64,000 nucleotides of DNA from Prostheceraeus crozeri (taxonomy: Eukaryota; Platyhelminthes; Polycladida; Euryleptidae). Every line of letters starts with the position of its first letter. Within the stretch, counting starts at the first letter, position 1. The stretch covers positions 496,001 through 560,000 of the forward strand of contig CAJQUW010009328.1 of assembly GCA_907163375.1 (NCBI GenBank). Reading direction: 5' to 3'. Under the pieces are notes generated by a model. The model saw only the letters and a program-made list of their open reading frames with translations. It was not told where the DNA came from and searched no databases. This document shows positions 1-11,560 of the stretch, one piece after another. Position numbers and translations under genes: made by a program.

Positions 1-261
1 TGTTATTATGACAGCAATGCCGTGGCGGCCATCTTGGACGCCATTTTGATTTTAGGGATTAAGGTCCTCGATCTGGAATGTCTACCCAAGTTTTTTTTAT
101 CATCCTAGGGGTCCTTTACAAGAATCAAGAGTCAAAATGCGGGGACATATTTTTGCACACTCAACCTCCCTCAGCCCCCGGACTATATGCAAATAAACTA
201 TTAGATACTTTCCAACTCGTTGTATGATGACTAATATTGAGCAACGTCTATACACACTACC
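1..261. other. window edge, no gene seen
   Basis: I see no open frame or recognisable element here. A GC-richer stretch near 20-60 resembles repeat ends in style but I cannot assign it. Confidence 0.4.
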
Positions 262-815
262 TATAAATACATTTGGATGGTCGTTTTGTTCGACACGCTT
301 ATTTGTTCGACTCGCTTTAAGTTACACTCATATACTTTGCATTTCTTAGAATGAACTTCAGTACAGTTCCTATGGGTTTTGCAGTTCCCCTTTCTGCCAA
401 TAAATTGCGCATTTTCAATACAAATAAGCAGAGGTTTATCCTTTGATGCTTTTCTTTCTTGAAACTCCATTTTATCAAATTAAAGAGAAACCTAATGAAA
501 ACCGCAAATTATATTATCAAAAACATTCCATTCAAATTTTGATTTGAGCACCTACAGTATTGGCCATGGCATTAGAAATTTTCTGCAGAATACGATTTGG
601 TAGAGATATAAGGTCATTAACATCTAAATGTAACTCTGATGGTGTCTGAATCTGTTGGCTTTCTATGACGCTCTTTATTCAAATTCATGTGCTGATTCAT
701 TAGAAAAGAAATGTCAGCTTTCTATGGTAATTTATAGATTTTTCTTTCATGCAACCTGCAGTGTTAAGTAGGTGAAGCGTCACAAATTCTGATGCATCGA
801 CGAATTCTCATTGAC

Positions 816-2006
816 ATGGGTAGGAAAGCAGACATCAGCGCAACTTTAAAAGCTCAAGTTCTTATTTTACACGAAGAAGGTTATCGACAAAATGCAATCG
901 CCGATCGATTGTTATTGTCTTGCTCTACAGTGAACATAGAAATAAACTGTTTATCTGAAGTTCGCTAGAATGGAAATTGACTCAAGGTCGCGGCACATCC
1001 GAGGGAACTAAGTTGGGGCATGAAGAACCAATTAAAAGCTTCGATTTACTCATGTGACTGATTCTAATCCAATGATACAGACGTTGGCAGGTGCATCTAA
1101 GTGAAAATGCGTGCGATTTATGTGCCGTTATTGTGAATTGCATGGAGCTTCATTTCCATTCTAGAGATTTTATTGTTGTGAATTTCTATGACAGTGAATC
1201 GCATTATCCACGGAGTGATTTCTAAAGAGCGCAAAGGGCTGAATAGAAAAACTACCCGACGAGATGATGCTCTTTTGAAGCGATTGGTGAATAGTCAACC
1301 TTTCATTACATCTTCTAAAGTCAAAGCTGTGCTTCCTTCGTTTTCCAACGTGTCGGCACGCACCATCAGAAGAAGATTACAGGTTGATCTCAAGCTACCG
1401 TCTCGCATCGCGTCGAAAAAGCACTTGATGCCGAAGGCAGCTGTGAAACGCCGTATTGAATTTTGTCGAAAATATTCTCATTGGACATCGGAAGACTGGG
1501 CAAAAGTGCTATTTTCCGATGAGAGTACTTTTAGACAATTCAATAATGTGCGGGGCATTGTCCGTCGACCTCCTGCATCAAATCCCTACGATCCGCGATT
1601 TGTAACAACGACCGTAAAGCATTGCCCACAAATTATGGTTTGGGGATGTTTCTCCTACGGTGGCCGCGGTGATCTCTATTTTGTCCCAAAAGGTCAAATG
1701 ATGAATTCTCAACGATACCAGAATGTTCTGTGTGACAAGTGACTGAGTGGCTGAACACCAATCAGATCGAAGGGCTTGATTGGCCGAGTTACTCACCCGA
1801 CTTGAATCCGATTGAAAATTTGTGGGTGATTATGAAGGAAAAAAATATCAAAGATTGAAATCACATCCCTCAGTCATCTTGAGGAAGTGATAAAGTCTGT
1901 TTGGTGCCGTGACATCAGTGCCCAACTGTGCAAAAAACTTGTATTTTCAATGCCATACCGTATCAAAAAAGTTTTGAAAAACAAAGGACACGATAGGAAG
2001 TATTGA
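816..2006 (+). pseudogene. Tc1-type transposase, disrupted
   Basis: A cut-and-paste DNA transposase. The frame starts at ATG 816 with an N-terminal helix-turn-helix (residues about 8-40). It is cut at 935-1190 by a MITE and resumes in the same frame after it. The second half shows a basic linker, then VLFSDES, which holds the first catalytic Asp, and VWGCFSYGGRG. At about 1735 the frame breaks, and the stretch that normally carries the second catalytic Asp is missing. Reading resumes in another frame at VTEWLNTNQ and includes SPDLNPIENLW with the third acidic residue. A further one-base slip near 1840 is needed to reach the stop at 2004-2006. It therefore has one insertion, one internal deletion and one or two frameshifts, and cannot encode active enzyme. 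The family assignment is secure from the motifs and the terminal repeats. Confidence 0.85.
935..1190 (+). mobile_element. 256-bp hAT-type MITE, copy 1
   Basis: A nonautonomous element with short inverted ends CATAGAAAT...ATTTCTATG. It is flanked by the perfect 8-bp duplication ACAGTGAA (927-934 and 1191-1198). Eight-base target duplications are typical of the hAT superfamily. It has no coding capacity. It sits inside the Tc1 transposase frame, so it arrived after that element. A second copy of exactly the same length lies at 18340-18595 and a diverged one at 21622-21876. Confidence 0.85.
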
Positions 2007-2402
2007 TTTTCCTGTATTGATTCTCCTTGATTTTCGTGTTACACATTGTTTTCTGATACTTTGTAATCAAATAATCGATGATACATGTGCATATTTTAGT
2101 TTAATGATGATTTCCATCCTTTTTTACAAGATAATTAAATATTTCCAATGCCATGGCCAATACTGTATTATCATTATGCTTCTCAAGGTTTGGGATTTCT
2201 ATGATTTATGCCATAAATGATTCTTGTCGTAGACAAGTAATAAACTGGTATCCGATGATCAATTTTTCTAACAAATGAACTCATTAAGGAAATGGATCAT
2301 AGAACTCCACGTATGAGTTAATGAACGCTTTTTTAAAGATATGCGCATCGTGTCGAGTAAATAAGCGTGTTGAACAAAAAGACTAGAATCAAATGCATGT
2401 AT

Positions 2403-4544
2403 TCATACTTCAATAACTCAGTGAATCACACCATGAACACCTCAGTGAATCACTTCTCTAATACACACTGATGCTGTTCTGAAAATAAAGTGAAATAATT
2501 GGCATAAACCAGCAAATCTTATTAAAATGATTGACAGAAATCCATTTTCCAGCGTTTACGAATTCATTACAGGAATTAGAGAAGAACTCTACAATTTTCA
2601 ACAATTTATAAAAAATGATGGTTTGAATTTCAAAATGTCATTTTAAGCAACAAGATCAACTTGGAATGCAAAGTTGATAGCATCATCGGACAGAGCACAT
2701 ACCAAATACGTTGTTCTATTGTTGTTCTCGTGAAATTATGTCAGTTATTTGAGAAGATACTATGAAATTTGAAAAAATGAGCTTAAAAATTTCAAAATGC
2801 TGTTTATGTTAACAAGATCAACTTGGAATACAGATGCCACGTCAATATACACGGAATACAAGTGGAATACGATGCCACCATCGGAGAGAGCATGCGCGAA
2901 ATAAATATTCCATATTGCATAATGATTATAAAATATCTGAGGGAGGTGGCACAATGTTCCCGATCAGAAAAAGCCTGAGACAAATAAGGTTATGATCTGA
3001 AAAAACGGTGTGATTGTGAGGAAATACATTGATGCAAATCACGTGGTGTTGAGGCTCATTGAAGTGCACCTATACAGTTGAATTGTTTCACATAAATGCA
3101 AGAATCCAGGCTTGCAAGTCGGTGGTCCTGTCCGTCATAAGCCCATTCAGTGAAAGTCCAGTATGGGCCTGAATAATCGAGAATATTCAGACTCCATCCA
3201 TCGTGCTGGACCCGTTCTTGAAACATTTGCTATGGGTAGACTCGAAAAATATGAACAGCTTTATTTCCCTCTATCTTCCCCTTGCTACGTCACTCGGGTA
3301 ATGTGAACACTGGATCAGTATAACATCTACAACAGAATACATTTTACTATTCGATTTTAAACCAGGTTGAATTTCAATAAATAAAGTCTTAAAAAAATAA
3401 AAATTAAGCCTTTCCATTCAGTGCCTTATTGATAAATTCAGCAAAGTATCTCCTTCAGATGTCACTGTAATTCAAAAGTTTGAGTGAGGATTCAAATGAT
3501 ATTTTTGACGCCATATCCAAGAATGAGTTGAGTTTCATTTCATGGAGTGTAAAAAATGCACAGCTGTCGCTAGTTTGGTCATGAAAGTAGTTAGATGTTA
3601 ACTTCGTTCATATTAGCCGAGTGTTCATATCACCCTAGTTTACCCTATATAGGATTTACCGTATTACATTCATGATGCGCTCTCTTGGTACGCTTTTTGT
3701 TGATTTTTCTCAATAATTTCATATCATTTTCTCAATACTTTTTTCAAATAATTGAATCTGGAAGACTTGATGAATTTGAGTTGGACTTTTGTCATAAGCC
3801 AAGAATCGTCTTCAATATATAATTTTTAGAAGTCTCGATAACTGATCAAGAGAAAAATGTAGCATGACTGTGTTCAAAATTGTGATTTTGCATTTTTGCT
3901 ATTTGGCCTTTTTCAAATAAACACACGCGGCACAGAATTTACTTCTGCGATGCAAGCCAATGATGACTTTGATGACATACGACCAGCTTCATAAGTGTCA
4001 CTTGCTGATGCTTAGATTTGGCCGATTCGGCAGTAATTGGATATTCATGCAATTAGCTCATAGAAGTTAACGCACGGCACAATTAATGCGTTTTTTCTGA
4101 TTGAGATCAGGTTTCTGATATCAATTGAACAACTGCATTGCCAATTGGTTAAAATGAACAGCTTCAAGCAATTCCAAGACAAGGTTTTTACACACCTTGT
4201 TATCAGATATAATTTTGTAACTGCTTGTTTTTACAATGTGTTATAATCAAGATTTTCCAGAAAATATGGTGCTCTGAAACTATTTACGATATTTTGAAGT
4301 TTTGATGGGTATTTCCAAACTGTAGTTGTGATCTTAAAAGTTGATTGCTATAATTATCATGTTAGGTTCACTTTATCATATTTAATTAACATTTAAAATC
4401 AGTTTAAGGCAAATTAACTATTAATCTTATATCCTATCCATGCCTTGAGTTAGAGATGTAGATACGAAGGTTCAGAATGCCACTAAGAAATTGAGAAAAC
4501 TGTCGGCATGTAGAAGTAGTATTGCATGGACATGTGGCATCACA
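2403..4544. other. gene-free stretch
   Basis: No open frame above background and no element ends recognised, apart from the diverged duplication at 2625-2950. The text is AT-rich and unstructured as far as I can see. Confidence 0.4.
2625..2950. repeat. diverged tandem duplication
   Basis: Two adjacent units of roughly 140-180 bases share AACAAGATCAACTTGGAAT, then CATCGGA(C/G)AGAGCA and a similar AT-rich tail. The second unit carries an extra insertion. No function is apparent. Confidence 0.5.
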
Positions 4545-5110
4545 GAATTAGATTCATCTGCGCGCGCTTCGGTTTCCTAGAAAGGAAGGGTTATATGTAA
4601 CCTTAATATCGAAATGGCACATCACAGAAATAGACAACTTACTCCTTCTCGAATGGATAATTCGTGTATCGCTTGCTATTGGAAATGGAAAACAATAAGC
4701 TGTCAGCAGAGGACACCAGAGCCAGTGAGAGATGCGTGCGTGCTGTGATATCATTTCGCACACACCAAAAAAACACATCGTCTGGCTAACATTCGATTCA
4801 GTGCATGCACTATCCAGTATGCAATGGTGAGAAGACGATGGTGGAATCATCAGATGAACTTTTAATAATGATCGGAAGGGCCAACATTATGTAGAAAACT
4901 TGCGCGCAATGATCTGAATTATTCGAATCTGAATGAATTTTGGCTATCGAAGCACTTTGCTTGAACTCACATTAATCCGCAAGCGACGCACGACTTTTTT
5001 CCTATCTCTGTAAGGTATTGGGAATTCCATTTTGTCCACTTACTAAGTTCCTCGATGTGCCGCCGATTTCGAATTAATCACACTTCTAGCAAACCGAAGC
5101 AGATAAACAA
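4545..5110 (+). repeat. dispersed repeat A, copy 1
   Basis: This segment matches 14938-15455 in the same orientation. The best shared block is 4865-5105, including GCAATGATCTGAATT, CCGCAAGCGACGCACGACT and CTGTAAGGTATT. The two copies differ by many substitutions and small gaps. No terminal repeats or coding capacity were seen, so the class is unknown. Confidence 0.6.
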
Positions 5111-6322
5111 AATATTCAATTCAATGTGCGGCATAAACTTACGGATAACAGATTCCCAATGTTACAAGCGCTCTGTTTTACATATCTAAACAACTTTGGA
5201 GTTGTCAATTCATTTGATATATTGTTTATTCTGAAAAGAAACGATGTAAAATACTGGAATGTAAAAGCAGATGAAACCAATTAAGCACCACCGAAAAATG
5301 GTAAAATATTATCGACGCCAAAATTTAAATAGCAGATGTAAATCCTATATTACATGTGTTCATGTTTCAGAATACTGTGAATTGGTAAAACGTATTGAAA
5401 TGTATGAATAAAAGTGTTAATAGAAAGTAATTAAATGCGATGTGCTACTACATTTATTTTCCGACAGTTATAGTGTTGACTAGAACAATAAAGAGATCGT
5501 GAGAGAATCCAATTACTGGCGGTGTCTATATTTAGAAACTTGTCACATTGCACGGAATGACAACTAGTCAAGGAGAATATGGTTTTGACCTGGAAAAATT
5601 CGTGGTACCGGCACCCTGAAAATTGTCATGCGTTTAGTTTAGATTGCTCTTATCAACATATCAAACCTCACCGTAAATCCGTGAGTCGTGTTCTCTTTCA
5701 GTAGCAGACTCCGAAAGTCCGAAAGTAGGCATATTTCACGCGATTTTCCAAAGTCTATTTTGATGGCTTCTGATTCGGCATTGGTGAAAGAGTGACGCAG
5801 ACGCAAATCAGCTGACGCTGTCAACCAAAGAGCGTGCAGTTTGCATTCAATTGAAACCTGAAATGTAAAATAATCATGATTGAACGATTTTTTGAGGTGT
5901 TTTTATGCCATATGCCTGCACCTGGCAATCTAATATCTGATAGATTGGAAATTGTTGTTCGTCGACATTGTTCGACGTTTTTTATGGTTGAAGCCTCGGG
6001 ATATTCATCAAAATTAAAATATAAAAATATTCATCTAATTGAAAAATATCTAACAACGGTAACGTTTAGATAGTTCTCTTTCTCGAAGAGACATTGTCGA
6101 AAAAGAAATTGGGAACTATGAGGTTAAATCATGAAAGAAATATGATTTCAAGTCATTCACTTCCTAAGACACCCAGAGCATTGGATTTAAATGAAGTTGA
6201 GAGTTGATTGAGAATATAAACCGCTACTTGCCTGGATGTTGGCGGTCACAATTTTGACGAGTTATTTATTCATTAATCATAATCGCTATGACAACTGATG
6301 TGTGGTGGTGAGGGTTTGATCA
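5111..6322. other. gene-free stretch
   Basis: Only short chance frames are present and I recognise nothing in it. Confidence 0.4.
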
Positions 6323-6973
6323 TAGAATAGGGAGATATATGTACAGTGTCGACCCAAAAACGTATCTGTATACAGTGAAAATTTTTATATCAAAATATTC
6401 AGTTTCTTGCGGAGATTACGTTCCCGTAGTCCAAAAAATTATTTGAGCAGTTTTAAAAAAGTGAAAATTTTGCCAATTTATATACTACCGAGATGACTCT
6501 TCTATGCAAGTAGTATGCAGCAAGTTGGATATCAAAAGGAATGAATATTTGCTAATAAGCATTCTAATTAAGCGGAAATTAAGCTCATTATCGAGGGAAT
6601 TTCATGATCCGTTTTATAATGGAAGTATTCATGAAAAATTCGACATCTTATTGTGCTTTCTTGGCTGAAATTTCATATTTCTAATTCATGAAAGCAATAG
6701 CAAGTCATCGAGTTGCCAATTTAACAAATATTACCTCTCCAAGGCTGTCATGACAAGGACAATATGTAAAATAATATCATTTCCTTCTGCTTTGCTATCA
6801 TGATCAGTCAATTCCGTTGTAATTTCTTCAAAACTGCATAAATGTGCATATCTCACATTTTGAAACAATTCCGACTGTATCTCCCTTGAGTTCATTTAAT
6901 AAAATCGAAAGTGTATACACATTACGGATTTAGTAAATGCGGAGTTACCACTCTACCTAACATATTTACTCCA
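6323..6973 (+). mobile_element. TA-flanked MITE family M, copy A
   Basis: This is one of four copies of a MITE found also at 59450-60180, 60661-61498 and 61664-62350. Shared blocks include TTTATATACTACCGAGATGA, GATATCAAAAGGAATGAATA and TTAAGCGGAAAT. Its ends, TAGAATAGGGAGATATAT and ACCTAACATATTTACTCCA, are decayed versions of the TAGAGTAAGTATATTAGGTA ends of the better copies. It has no coding capacity and directly abuts a SINE on the right. Confidence 0.65.
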
Positions 6974-7105
6974 TGGGTTTGATCCTGCCAATTGACACAG
7001 TCGCATAAGTGGCTCGTAGCTCCGTTGGTAGAGCACAGGTCTTGTTAAGCTTGGTCGTAGGTTCGAATCCGACCAGTCCCACATCTTTTGCATGGCAATT
7101 TGATC
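6974..7105 (+). mobile_element. tRNA-derived SINE family S1, copy 1
   Basis: The body resembles a decayed tRNA, with an A-box-like TAGCTCCGTTGGTAGAGC and a B box GGTTCGAATCC at about 7061-7071. It is preceded by GATCCTGCCAATTGAC and followed by CATGGCAATTTGATC. The same flanks accompany the copies at 20807-20936 and 42455-42660, showing a mobile unit rather than a lone tRNA gene. The anticodon arm pairs poorly, so it is not a working tRNA. Confidence 0.65.
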
Positions 7106-7790
7106 TATCGTTTATTTAATTTCATTGTTGTTAATCATTATAAACTTTACTGCTGTGTTTAGCTGAAGATGAAGCGACTGTTCTCCTACGACTCTGATAC
7201 ACATATAGTTCTGAGAAGTGCTGACCAATAATTTTCTTTATAAATGATTGATTGACGGTTGGCACATTGTCACAATTACCTCAGTTCTTCAAATAATCTT
7301 GAATATCCATCAGATATTAGATTGCCATTGTCGTTTCATTGCTGTTTTCACCCTGAAGCTGGATGGTGATCAGTCATTCGAAAATTCGGAGTACAACATA
7401 GATATCCGTCGAAGCGCAAGTTCTGATATATAGAAAGCAACTAAATCGGCAAAAAATTGAACATTAGATTGTGCTTGCTTCAAAAACCAGTCATGCTTTA
7501 AAAGTCCTATACGAATGAATATACCTGACTAGTGAACTTTAGATTTTGTGAGCTTCATGCTACTTAACATCACATAAATATAGTAGCAACGACTTAGGCT
7601 AATAACAAAATGCGGTGACTAATGTAATGCAATTCTTATATTGATGACAAGCATTCATTTTAGATGTTCATTTTAATGTGAGTAGACTGAACAACTTTAA
7701 GAGAGCACAATCGACATTTAGATTTACTGTTGCTCTGAGTAGGCCACATAACTTGAGATCATGTTTGATCTGGGGATGAACTCTCTAAGT
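7106..7790. other. gene-free stretch
   Basis: Nothing recognised beyond short chance frames. Confidence 0.4.
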
Positions 7791-8594
7791 CAGAGGTTCC
7801 CAATCTGTGGTACGCGTATCACTAGTGGTAGACGAGGGCTCATCAGATGGTACACAAGTTGTGTCCGAAGTAGGCTATATGCATCATGATGATAATTTTA
7901 TCTATTCATGTCACAGACCAAATCTTTTAGAAAAAAGTGCTGGTCAGCTTGAGAAAATTAGATCGACAAAATTCTATGTAGTTTATCACTCTTCAGTCTC
8001 AAAAGACGAAGATTTGTCTTGTGCATAGATTTCATCTTGTCACATCAAACTTTGTATTGGATTGTTTAGATATCAATGCGACAGGCGATGTAATGACATC
8101 TATTGAGCGACCGACAAATCGAAATCGACAGAACAAAACCATGCATTTTAGATTATGCTTAAAGCTCAGCAAGCCAAAATCAAGTAGTTTGAAAATGCTT
8201 ATGGCATAGAAATGTACATTCAACTGTGGCAAGCCAAAAATATTCACAAATAAGCTTAATATAGGCTACGTTTCTTAAAAAACTACACATCCTGCATTTG
8301 ATCGGAGATATTTGACACAAAATCTTGAAATAGATTTCATGTAGATATCCACATGTGTTAGACTAAGTTGCCGATATGAAATTTATCATTTTCATTTGTT
8401 CAGAAGAAGCATTCTCAACTTATAGAATAACTGCTCTTTGTTTCATGTTTGATTTGTTCGCAAAAGTTTTTTGATAAAAAAGAATTACATCTTTCCTAAC
8501 ATAAAATAGTTTCTTTCTGACTAAGTGGAGCTCGGTGAACGTGTAAGATCTCAAGTGGTACTCAGGCATTGAAAGGCTGGGAACCATTGCTCTG
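7791..8594 (+). mobile_element. nonautonomous hAT element
   Basis: It begins CAGAGGTTCCCAATCTGTGG followed by TACGCG, and ends with the imperfect inverted counterpart GGCTGGGAACCATTGCTCTG. The GTTCCCA block and the nearby TGGTACGCG are typical ends of a widespread animal hAT group. The flanking eight bases no longer match, so it is old. The interior is AT-rich with no transposase remnant that I can read. Confidence 0.65.
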
Positions 8595-8984
8595 AATCAT
8601 CATTGCTTTCCCATATTTCCTTCGCAAGTTCAGTTGCATAACTGTTGCAACTCACTTGATGCTGATGGCAGAGGCATCAATATTTTATCAATCCAATAAG
8701 TGACATCGCATCTGGGCAGGGACATCCATGATTAATATGAGATATCTAAGGGACGCTCAACTCCCAGAGCATGTACTGGACTGGAGGCCAGTGAACATGG
8801 TAGACTTGATTAATGACGGTAGTTTGTGCACATCTGGATAAAATCATGGAACAAGTGGTAAACAATTCGCTTCATTATTGTAAAATACATCAGAATCCAG
8901 CTGAATTGATTGCTCTAGATACTAATTAATAGGCCCGGACCAGTCTTGCAGAGAGATTGTCGGAATGAAGCGATATAACATTAG

Positions 8985-9130
8985 TCCGGCAGTCAGAACG
9001 AGTTTCTGCAGGGAACGAGGCCGAAAGTGAGACTTTCACAGAATGATGTACAACCTATGCCTACTGCGAATTCGCGCGTCTGCCGAGTTCTATTGAGTTC
9101 CTCTTCTTGTCAGACAGGATCAAAGAAAAA
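8985..9130 (+). repeat. dispersed repeat E, copy 1
   Basis: It matches 12168-12290 directly. Shared words include AGAACGAG, GAGACTTTCA(C/T)AGAATGATG and TTCCTCTTCTTGTCA. About 75-80 percent similar by eye. No coding or terminal features are visible. Confidence 0.55.
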
Positions 9131-9164
9131 CACATGTAAATCCAATGGGACGCAGATTGCAGTT

Positions 9165-9535
9165 TTTGGCTAAAATATATTTTTGTATGTTTTCTCTGAT
9201 TAAACGAAACGTACTAAGGCAAGAGTCATAATGTTTGACATGGAGTGTCTTCAGATCATTTCCTATGATGTGCATGTGCTTTTATCATGCATCTGATCGG
9301 CAATATATGTGAGAATGTGGTTGAATGTGGATAAAGTTGCTCAAAATGCTTGTGCTTGCTGACATTAAGAGGCTCGTCAAATTTAAATGTGTTTACCTAT
9401 ATAGACAGGGGTGCATGAACATGAAAGGAAATGACCGGAAGACATTCCATGCCAAAATTATGACTCTGGGCTTAGTACTTTTCGTTTAGTCAGAGAAAAC
9501 ATACAAAATTATATCTCTTATTTCCGGCCGTGAAT
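9165..9535. repeat. inner palindrome
   Basis: The arms at about 9165-9285 and 9400-9535 are reverse complements, including TTGTATGTTTTCTCTGA, TAAACGAAA and GAGTCATAAT. The spacer is about 115 bases. It would fold into a long hairpin and lies inside the larger inverted repeat at 8738-10626. Confidence 0.65.
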
Positions 9536-10639
9536 TGCTCAACTTTCATTAAACGAATATTGATGTCTATTTTCATCAGAGTAATGCGCAAATGTTTTCA
9601 TCTTCACCGACAAAATTTATGCGGATTTCGTAATCAACTTAAATCCATATCAGTGCTGTTCCTGAATTGCCCAATATGGTAGGACCTTAAAATCGTGGAA
9701 AGTCACCAATCACCACCGCCTGGTTTGCTTTTTATTCAATATGATCTTCGCATTTTATGAATCACTGACATCATAATTACATTTTACTTGTTCGTCGGAG
9801 TTATAATTATGATTTGAAGGGCTCACAGGTGATGCTCTATAATCACGAGATGTATAATAAGAGATAAAAATATATTGACATCGGTAACCAGTCATCGGTA
9901 ACCAGGCTTTTCCACCAAAATCTTGATATCCGGAGGAATGGATATTCAAACGATTCTTGCTTAACTTTTTAGCATTTTCATTTGTTATACCAATCAAATT
10001 ATTATCAATCGTTGACTTTTCAATTTGTTTTGTGTTCGCTTCTGATTGCATCATCAGTAGATTAATGCAATTTTAATCATGTCCTTTACTTGTATAACCA
10101 TGAATAAGACATGGACATATTGCTGAAATGATTGTAGTGGCAAGCAAAATCATCACTGATCAGTTATCAAGGAGTCCATGACTCCTTTGAGCAAAGGAAA
10201 AAGGTTATCAAAAAGTTTCCAGAAAGAGTTCACAATTCTCCACTGCTGAACCGCTTTTCGCAAGCAAATCTTTTTGCAATAAGCCTGGTAATTGCACAAA
10301 AAATAAACATGTTATAACATCTTCAGAATCCACACCAATAGCCATTGATGCTACGTGCCATATGCGAACAATTTCAATCACTAGCAGTTGATATTGCAGC
10401 TGTTACCTATAGTTGCTTATTCATGTGGTAGTTCTATAATTCTCTTCTTGACTGGGTCTAGAATCTTCTTCAAAAGGTTCCCTGCATGAATGTGCGTATT
10501 AGAGTACATGTATTGGATAATATTTTACAACTTGTTCCATGATTTTATCCAGATGTGCACAAACTACCGTTATTAATCAAGTCTACCAAAGTCACTGGCC
10601 CCCAGTCCCTTAGATATCTTACATTAAAAAAGATATATT

Positions 10640-11311
10640 ATTAAGATAGAGTCTCTACAAAATGAGTTAATTTCAAGTTTTGACTTAATTTTGGCGATTT
10701 TGCTCTTTTTGTAGAGGCTCTGAGACATCAAATGCTGAATCATGTGACTCACTTCAACTTTTATATCGAAATTGATATTCTGAACTCAATCATTTTTCAA
10801 ATTTCATGGCATTCTGAAACATAGTTTTTTTTCTGCAAAAGAAAATGTACGAAAATTGCCAAGTGTTTCACAATCCATAGATACCGGTACTTCTTGAATT
10901 TTACCATTGGATTCCAATGGAAATCCTTTAACCGTACGTATAACCAAAAGCGACTGACTGTGACACTCAAGAATTTGATTTTTGTATACAGCGTTTCAAG
11001 ATCTACAAATCCATGCTATTAACCCCTTTGTGCGCGAATTTAGGAAGAAAGTGTCAGTAGCTCCTTGACTATATTGGATTCATGCGCTCGTTCATTGCGC
11101 ATTCGGTTGACTATTTGAAAACAAACATCTCTAGATTCATTACTATATCAAAGAAAGACTTTGCTGTCATAGCAAGCACCTACTGCCAATGTCAACTGCA
11201 CAGCAAGCGTGAATGACGTTTGATCATGATTATTAGCATGCAGCCTACATTCTTGTCAGTATTGTAGCTATTCATTGATAAATTAGAAGAACACAGCTCA
11301 CATTCCTTCAG
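10640..11311. other. gene-free stretch
   Basis: Nothing recognised. It is AT-rich with no repeat found elsewhere in the window. Confidence 0.4.
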
Positions 11312-11507
11312 GACAAAGCCGTTGTTAAGGCGATGCAAAATTCTCAGCGATAGAATGATGAATGAAAAACATGTCGGTGATCTAGTGGCTCATTTGTTAA
11401 TGACATCACCGAGCGATAATGACGTGAAAGAATTTGAAAAATTCAAAGAATATAATGGGAATAAAGAACCTGGAGAGCCACTCTGGAAATGTTACGAGTA
11501 CAGCTAA
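11312..11507 (+). CDS. possible 3' terminal exon, unrecognised
   Basis: An acceptor-like CATTCCTTCAG ends at 11311 and opens a frame of about 65 codons to TAA at 11505-11507. The peptide is hydrophilic and rich in Glu, Lys, Asp and Asn, without hydrophobic segments. I do not recognise the family. No upstream exon or polyadenylation signal could be tied to it, and a foldback element begins 54 bases downstream. This may well be a chance frame. Confidence 0.18.
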
Positions 11508-11560
11508 ATTAAGGTGGAAATCTTCGTGGTGTCCAACCATGAAAAATTTAGCGCCACATA

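Larger units (their letters stand above)
555..2165 (+). mobile_element. Tc1/mariner transposon, interrupted copy
   Basis: The ends are inverted repeats starting CAGTATTGGCCATGGCATT at 555 and at 2165 on the other strand, matching over about 25 bases with one mismatch. Each end is flanked by TA (553-554 and 2166-2167), the target duplication of the Tc1/mariner superfamily. The element encodes a DD34E-type transposase that is now broken. Without the 256-bp MITE and its duplicated 8-bp target it is about 1.35 kb, a normal size for Tc1. The terminal repeats are still nearly identical, so this is a moderately young but inactive copy. Confidence 0.85.
262..2402. repeat. outer inverted repeat pair enclosing the Tc1 element
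   Basis: The segment at about 262-318 recurs as its reverse complement at about 2350-2402. Both arms share a core reading TTGTTC(G/A)ACACGCTTATTT followed by CGAC(T/A)CG. The arms lie outside the Tc1 terminal repeats and so belong either to an older element that the Tc1 copy entered or to a local inverted duplication. No transposase other than the Tc1 one is visible between them. Confidence 0.5.
8738..10626. repeat. long inverted repeat, outer pair
   Basis: About 8738-8866 recurs inverted at about 10518-10626. Both arms read GATATCTAAGGGAC, then GGCCAGTGA and a run through GGTAGACTTGATTAAT and TTTGTGCACATCTGG. The left arm has about 30 extra bases. The interior holds a second palindrome (9165-9535) and part of another dispersed repeat, but no recognisable protein. 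Probably a large foldback or nonautonomous DNA element. Confidence 0.65.

Noticed and set aside
7009-7082. A functional tRNA gene at 7009
   Set aside because: The anticodon stem does not pair and the flanks recur with two other tRNA-like copies, showing a SINE.
9755-10054. 99-codon minus-strand frame inside the inverted repeat
   Set aside because: No recognisable motif, no splice or start support, low-complexity polar composition.
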